NCBI RefSeq assembly: GCF_030272615.1 | Contig: NC_081407.1 | Span: forward strand, 315,732,456 to 315,796,455 | Direction: 5' to 3' | Origin: Cryptomeria japonica | Lineage: Eukaryota; Streptophyta; Pinopsida; Cupressales; Cupressaceae | DNA: 64,000 bases | Shown here: piece by piece, positions 59,278 through 64,000 of the stretch | Layout of the letters: every line of letters starts with the position of its first letter | How positions within the stretch are numbered: position 1 is the first letter of the stretch | Position numbers and translations under genes: made by a program | The notes under the pieces: generated by a model | Seen by the model: only the letters and a program-made list of their open reading frames with translations | What the model was told of the DNA's origin: nothing | Database searches by the model: none

Positions 59278-59414
59278 ATAAAATCAAAAAAATGTGTTTC
59301 ATTTTTTTATTTTTTTTCAAGCTACAAGTTTTCGCTAAGATTTTTAGCCTCTAGATTGTGCACACCAAAGGAAGACCATATTTTTTATCCCAAAGGTTTG
59401 AGATCATCATCAAA

Positions 59415-60759
59415 ATGGCACCACAATGTCGAGGGGGTCAATGAAGTATATATTTATGATTTTTTAATCTCTAATTTTGTTTAAATTATGGATTAAATGA
59501 GGTTTTTTAAATTAAATTTTATTTTAAATTTTAGGAATCTAAAATCCATCTAAGAATATTGAAAACCCTCCATGACCTCCTTATCAAGAGCCTTCTAAAG
59601 AAGAGGCATAACCAACCCCTCCTTCAATTCCTAGATATTCCCCAGACACACAAGAAAACATATTAGGGAAAATTGAAAACAACAAAAACCAACTTGAGGA
59701 GTTGATCAATAGGCTTAAATATCCTAATTCAACAACCTCACATTGGACAAGCCTTGTGGGATCATTTTAATCTATCATATCCCATGTAGGTTTAGTGAAG
59801 TCAAATTAATAAGTGGTCCTACAAAAGAGAAGAATAAAAACAATTTTATGCAAACAAGTTATCATATGTTGAAGTAAAGAACAAGAAAATAAGAAAAGTT
59901 GACTTGTGTACACATTTAATGGACGCTCAAACCAATCAACCCTTATAGCCAGGATGCAGGAGGTTCCCTATCCATTGGTGTCACCACAATGGGATAAGGA
60001 ATAACTTTGGGGATAGGTAGTTGATGGTTTTTGATCAGCCGTCATGAAATAATCATGAGGTTCCTCAGTAATTTTTTGAGTAAACTCTATTGTTATTTTG
60101 TCCTTAATGAGATCTATAACTATTTTAACTATCTAAATTTTCAAGGTAGTGGTGGGGGATCATCACATGATAGAGAAAGGGCACAATGTGACCCAAATGT
60201 GGCATTGAGACCCTTGGGTAGACCTATGGTGGAGCACATGACCATTCCTTCCATTGTGAAGGAGAGTGTTGAGGTGGATACCTTAGAGTCCATTAGATCA
60301 TTGACTCAGACCCTCATATAGTATGTTGAGCCTCTAGCATATGTTTATGGGGGTGAATCTTGTAGGCCTCGAGTTCCAGCTCACTACTATTAGTATGTAT
60401 CCAACAAATAATTCAATTATTACATGTGAATAGTCAATATTATATGAATGGTCTTCTCATAGGTCACTTTGGATGTCGAATATCCTGGTGCTAGACTTTC
60501 AATATTGACACCTCATAGTGAAGTTTGTCGAGGCAGTTACACTGAGGTAACCTTTATTCATTAATGGTGAACATGTAAAATATAATTTTAATTAGTTTTG
60601 ATAATTGAACAATAATTGTTGTTTCATTTTCAGTTGTTGACATCAGATAATCCTCTTGGTGTCCGTGCTACATTGGATTGTGGTGTTTCTACAATAGTAG
60701 CAAGTTCTGAATATTTGACAAACCTATGAGATAGATTAGTAAATTTCACTTGTTCTTTT
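59415..60759 (+). pseudogene. TIRe-2 gene, diverged homologue of the TIRe-1 gene
   Basis: Exon 1 (59415-59436, ATGGCACCACAATG) ends at a GT donor with the same phase as exon 1 of TIRe-1. Exon 2 starts after TTTTAG at 59535 with a Pro-rich stretch. It then shows the same core in order: QFYANKLSYVEVKNK (with a frame disturbance), RRFPIHWC, RWLMVFDQPS, NNHEVP and GSGGGSSHDR (60150). Exon 3 is 60463-60546 (AG and GT bounded, 84 nt), and exon 4 starts at 60634. Several stops and frame breaks make it inactive. The shared core of about 200 residues defines a family. Function unknown. Confidence 0.6.
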
Positions 60760-61932
60760 TGTAGAGTCAAAAATTGCATACCCCTTTGAAATTCCACCTA
60801 CACTCTTGTAGCCACTTTAGTGTTCATTCCCCTAGCATTTGAGTAGGCACATTTTATCCCTTGCATCAACATTTTCCCTCTCAAGATTATCAAGACATCT
60901 TTCAGGAGCTATCTAGCTTCTATTTCATGTTAGCCACGTGTTTCTCTTGCCGCTTGTCAATTTTGAGCATGATTCATCTGGACACTAACGCGTTGCGTGA
61001 ATGTTAGCATGTCGTGTATTAGTTCAATGACATCTTAGCATTCAAATGTAGGTTTTATACAACTTGACACTCGTCACCTATCTTGGTCAGTGAAAGCAAC
61101 TTGGAATCTTCTAGACAGCTCGACAACCCTCTTTTCCTTACTCTTCTCTCTTTTTAAATCTATCTTTTCTCTCCTTTCAATCTCTCTAGTTCCTCTATGC
61201 ATCCTCTCTTGGTTCTCTTAGATCTTATCTCTCTAGTTCCTCCATACAATCTCTCTAGTTCTCTTGGCTCTCATAGCTTTCATTTTCTCTCTCTCACTCA
61301 CTCGCTACAAAAGTCTCTAGTTTGTTACAACACTCTAGTTCCTCCATACAATAGTTTGTTGCATCCCCTATCTATTGATAATTTTATCATTCTAGTTATG
61401 TATCTTTTGATCTATCTATCTATATGGGTTGTTTGCAAAGGTGGAAACACTAAAATGGGGGTCTGATTGAGGTAGACCTCTAAACACAACCCCTAACATT
61501 TTTCCTCTTCTTCATGTGTGAAGGTTTATTAAAGGATTTCAAACACACAAGAGTTTTCTTTTGCTTTATTTATTTCATTCGTACTCATTTCTATTTCTAT
61601 TTATTATTTGAAATATTCATTATCATGTTTCTAACTTCTGGGTTTTGCAAACTAATTAAAACATAGATTCGAGTTTTCGTGTTTCTAAAGCTTTTCTAAT
61701 TGTGGTTTATACAAGACTACAATGCATCACGCAGAAGTCTATGTGTCATGCTGGTGTCCTTGATTGAGATTCTCAGATTTAGATAGAATACTCCCTATGT
61801 TTTCTCTTTCAATTTTCTAATTAGATACCTTCACCGGTTTCACTAGTTGAAGATATCTGAATGTACGTTGTGAAATTGGCTCGCAAGGTAACATAGTTCT
61901 TCCCTTTCCAAGGTCACTTTTGCACCATTACA
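60760..61932 (+). repeat. Gypsy-3 5' LTR (probable)
   Basis: It starts TGTAGAGTCAAAAATTGC where the TIRe-2 sequence stops and ends CACCATTACA before a primer-site-like sequence. The partner LTR is not in the window, so the boundaries rest on the TG/CA ends and the primer site. Confidence 0.6.
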
Positions 61933-61935
61933 TTT

Positions 61936-61953
61936 TGGTGAACTCGACGTGAA
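61936..61953 (+). other. Gypsy-3 primer binding site candidate
   Basis: TGGTGAACTCGACGTGAA, three bases after the LTR end, has the form of an LTR-element primer site that is not initiator Met. I cannot name the tRNA with confidence. Confidence 0.5.
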
Positions 61954-62690
61954 CATTTCTTCTGTAATATTTTTAGATTATTCTTTATCATTTCTTCCAT
62001 CATTCAATATCTCCCCCATAAAAAAAATGACAATTCTAATCTTTCCCTTTCTTCCAAAAAAAAACATTTTGGGGCACTGCCCCAAACCCCATTCCATGCT
62101 ATCAATTTATAAATGATACATCAACCTTTGATTGATTCATTTATACATTTTTAAAAAAAAATTGTTTACTATTTTCAAAATGCATTTGTTATCTTCTTTT
62201 ATTAGTTCTATTTCCAATATTATTCAAAGTACTAATGATGTTCCTTTTCATGCATGTGACGGTGACTTGGCTTTGCCTATGTCACTCTATGTCTTTGATC
62301 TCTCTTGTAAAAATTCTTGTCCTAAAAGATATTTTGTTATGAGAGGATGAAATCATTGATACCTTTCTTAATGTTGCTCTACCTTCTCTTTATTCCAATG
62401 CACTCTTCAAGAATTGATGCATTAGTGGATGATGAATCGCGTGTTACATTTGATCTCCCACAAGTTGATGTCAAGAAAGTTCCTCAAGTAATTCTTCTAG
62501 AAGTAAAATTGAGTCTGTAAATTTTATTGTTGTCTCTATTGCCCCTAGCAGACCTAAGAGACCAATCATTTATGTGACTACAACTAGTCCTTCTCTTGAG
62601 AAAGTGATTTCTATTCATGGTGTTCCTTTTAAAAGTGACTCACTAGATCTTTTTACAAGATAGAAAAAATCTAAGGCTCTTTCTCATAGA
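61954..62690 (+). pseudogene. Gypsy-3 leader and disrupted gag-region text
   Basis: Stop-rich DNA with coding-like patches (HACDGDLALPMSLYVFDLS at about 62240-62300; ASVDD/PQVDVKKVPQVIL-type text at 62420-62500). No gag zinc knuckle was recognised. Confidence 0.4.
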
Positions 62691-64000
62691 ATGGTAGCCC
62701 ACACTTATAACACTCATAGAAATAAGAAAGTTTTTGATCAATCAAATACTGCTTTACCACCTTCAAAATTATATCTTCCTCAAGCACCTACTCCTTCGGT
62801 TAAGAAATCTAGTGATTATGATCTTATTGAGCAAAATCATGTTACTCCCACTAAGATCTCACTTTGGAATTTGCTTTAGACTGCTCCAGTTTATCAAGCT
62901 ATGCTTCAGGAAGCTCTTCAAAAGATCTTATTGCCTTATTCTACTAGGTATTCAGATGTAAATGCATTGATAGATCATATTTGTGCAAATTCACCAAATT
63001 TTACATTCTATCCACATGAAATCCCACCTCTCAAAGTTAGAAATCAAGAAGATCCATTAATCATAATCATTTATGTTAATGGTGTCAACATCATATGGAC
63101 TCTCATTGATACTCTCTCAACACTCAATGTGTGTAGTCTATACCTATTGCCCAAAATTAAAGTGGATTCAAATTCTCTTTCAACATTTTCTATGTTCATT
63201 TGTGGTTTCGGTAATACTGGTAAAACCACTTTGCGTACTGTTACTTTGCCTATAAAGATTCGACTAGTTCCTATTCCAATCCTGGTGCATGTTATGTCAG
63301 GACCTTTATTGTATAATCTTCTCTTGGGTAGACCTTGGATTCATGCTTTAGGAGAGGTTAGTTCTACCCTTCATGATTCTATTAAGTTTGTTTCTAACAA
63401 TCAGGTAGTTACAATCAAGGATGATCCTAAAGCTATGTACTTATGTCAAATTGCAGTAGTTGGTCATACCTCAGTTACAACTACCTTTCAAAACTATATT
63501 CTATCTTTATCTTCTAATATGCCAACAACTATTCCCATGGACCCTCCTAAAGAGGAAACCCATGAGAAGGTTTTCCCTAAAGAAGATCCTCCTAAAATAG
63601 AAAGTCCTAAGTCTATTCCTTCTTATTAATCATATACATTTCTTGGTGATGATTGGGGTTCCTTAGACTTTACAAGCTCCTTCATTGGAGAATATAAAGT
63701 CAACCCTATCCACCTTAACTTTCCAAAAGTATCATTTACACTTGCTATCAAAGATGATTATTCTTTTGTATCGCAGGATCATGTGAACACCATTGGCTAC
63801 ACCATTAAAGGTGATCCTCCCCCTTTGGAGGATTTGCAATCACATTATGGTCTAGGGTTCAATATTGCTTCCAAGTATGGATACAAAGGAGATGGTCTTG
63901 GGTGCATGTGTCAAGGAGTTAAGGTCCCTTTGGAATCAAAATTGCACTATTTTATAGTGGGTTTAGGTTACAAAGCTTCTCATTTGTCTTCATCCCCTTC
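62691..64000 (+). pseudogene. Gypsy-3 polyprotein: protease-like domain and G-patch
   Basis: Text ISLWNLL precedes a TAG at 62877 (Gln or Met position). The longest frame (62901-63629) holds a retropepsin-like fold with LIDTLSTLNV near 63102, where the catalytic DTG/DSG reads DTL, and the conserved YNLLLGRPWIHALGEVSSTLH segment. A Pro/Glu/Lys-rich linker (PPKEETHEKVFPKEDPPK) leads to a TAA at 63627 and then, in the same frame, to a G-patch (YGLGFNIASKYGYKGDGLG near 63846-63905). The G-patch and altered catalytic triad are consistent with a decayed Tat-lineage element. Confidence 0.78.

Larger units (their letters stand above)
51423..60759 (+). mobile_element. TIRe-2: second, diverged TIR element, split by LARD-1 and truncated by Gypsy-3
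   Basis: The terminus GGTAAGTGCACCAAGACGG at 51423 resembles the TIRe-1 ends. The element continues for 131 bp, is interrupted by LARD-1 (51554-59277 plus the ATAAA duplication), and resumes at 59283 with the start of its gene at 59415. Removing LARD-1, the end-to-ATG distance is about 260 bp, comparable to about 400 bp in TIRe-1. It is cut at 60759 by an LTR, so its other terminus is outside the window. Confidence 0.62.
60760..64000 (+). mobile_element. Gypsy-3: Tat-like gypsy element, continues past the right edge
   Basis: An LTR-like stretch (60760-61932), a primer-site-like sequence and a protease plus G-patch polyprotein lie in order. RT and beyond, and the 3' LTR, are outside the window. 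The protease with LLGRPWIHALG and the G-patch downstream are typical of Tat/Ogre-type plant gypsy polyproteins. Confidence 0.75.

Overview
The window is nuclear DNA from a seed plant, most likely a gymnosperm. It is AT-rich, dominated by degenerate and nested LTR retrotransposons, and holds one recognisable host gene. That gene encodes a LOB-domain (LBD15-type) transcription factor split by a 1.9-kb intron (35084-37595, minus strand). There are no prokaryotic features. The gymnosperm assignment is an inference from repeat style and gene sparsity; the sequence does not prove it.

Layout, left to right. (1) 1-4210 is the 3' part of a dead Ty3/gypsy chromovirus (Gypsy-1). Its 3' LTR is split by a TIR-bearing DNA-type element (TIRe-1, 4211-9695). 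TIRe-1 carries a multi-exon minus-strand gene, subterminal GCG-rich repeats at both ends and a 1.8-kb (CT)n tract. (2) 9702-11326 is probable Gypsy-1 LTR remainder plus unclassified DNA. (3) 11327-30089 is a nest. It holds a plus-strand Copia-A gag-LTR fragment, a minus-strand Copia-B 3' end whose RNase H is cut by a complete 12.6-kb gypsy element (Gypsy-2, 14748-27350, perfect AGTTA target duplication, 3.8-kb LTRs), an AT-rich LTR-like fragment, and a minus-strand Copia-A 5' LTR plus gag. (4) 30090-32542 is a remnant of another minus-strand LTR element with an unrecognised basic ORF. (5) 32543-45121 is the least repeat-dense part, with the LBD gene, two tRNA-like SINE candidates and a decayed repeat array. 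(6) 45122-51422 is a degenerate Copia element (Copia-C). A second, diverged copy of the TIR element (TIRe-2) lies in its 3' end. TIRe-2 is itself split by a complete non-autonomous LTR element (LARD-1, 51554-59277, ATAAA target duplication). (7) From 60760 a Tat-like gypsy element (Gypsy-3) interrupts TIRe-2 and runs off the right edge.

Most interesting points: an array of evenly spaced GC-rich palindromes inside both Gypsy-2 LTRs, with different copy number in the two LTRs; the TIR element family with an unrecognised conserved gene present twice; LARD-1, which has four CCHC zinc knuckles and a roughly 1,100-codon ORF of unknown function where pol would be; and a consistent pattern in which nearly all internal stops are TAG where Gln (CAG) is expected, as expected from cytosine-methylation decay. 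Nothing here forms an operon or pathway. The only host gene likely to work is the LBD factor; the rest is mobile DNA and its debris.
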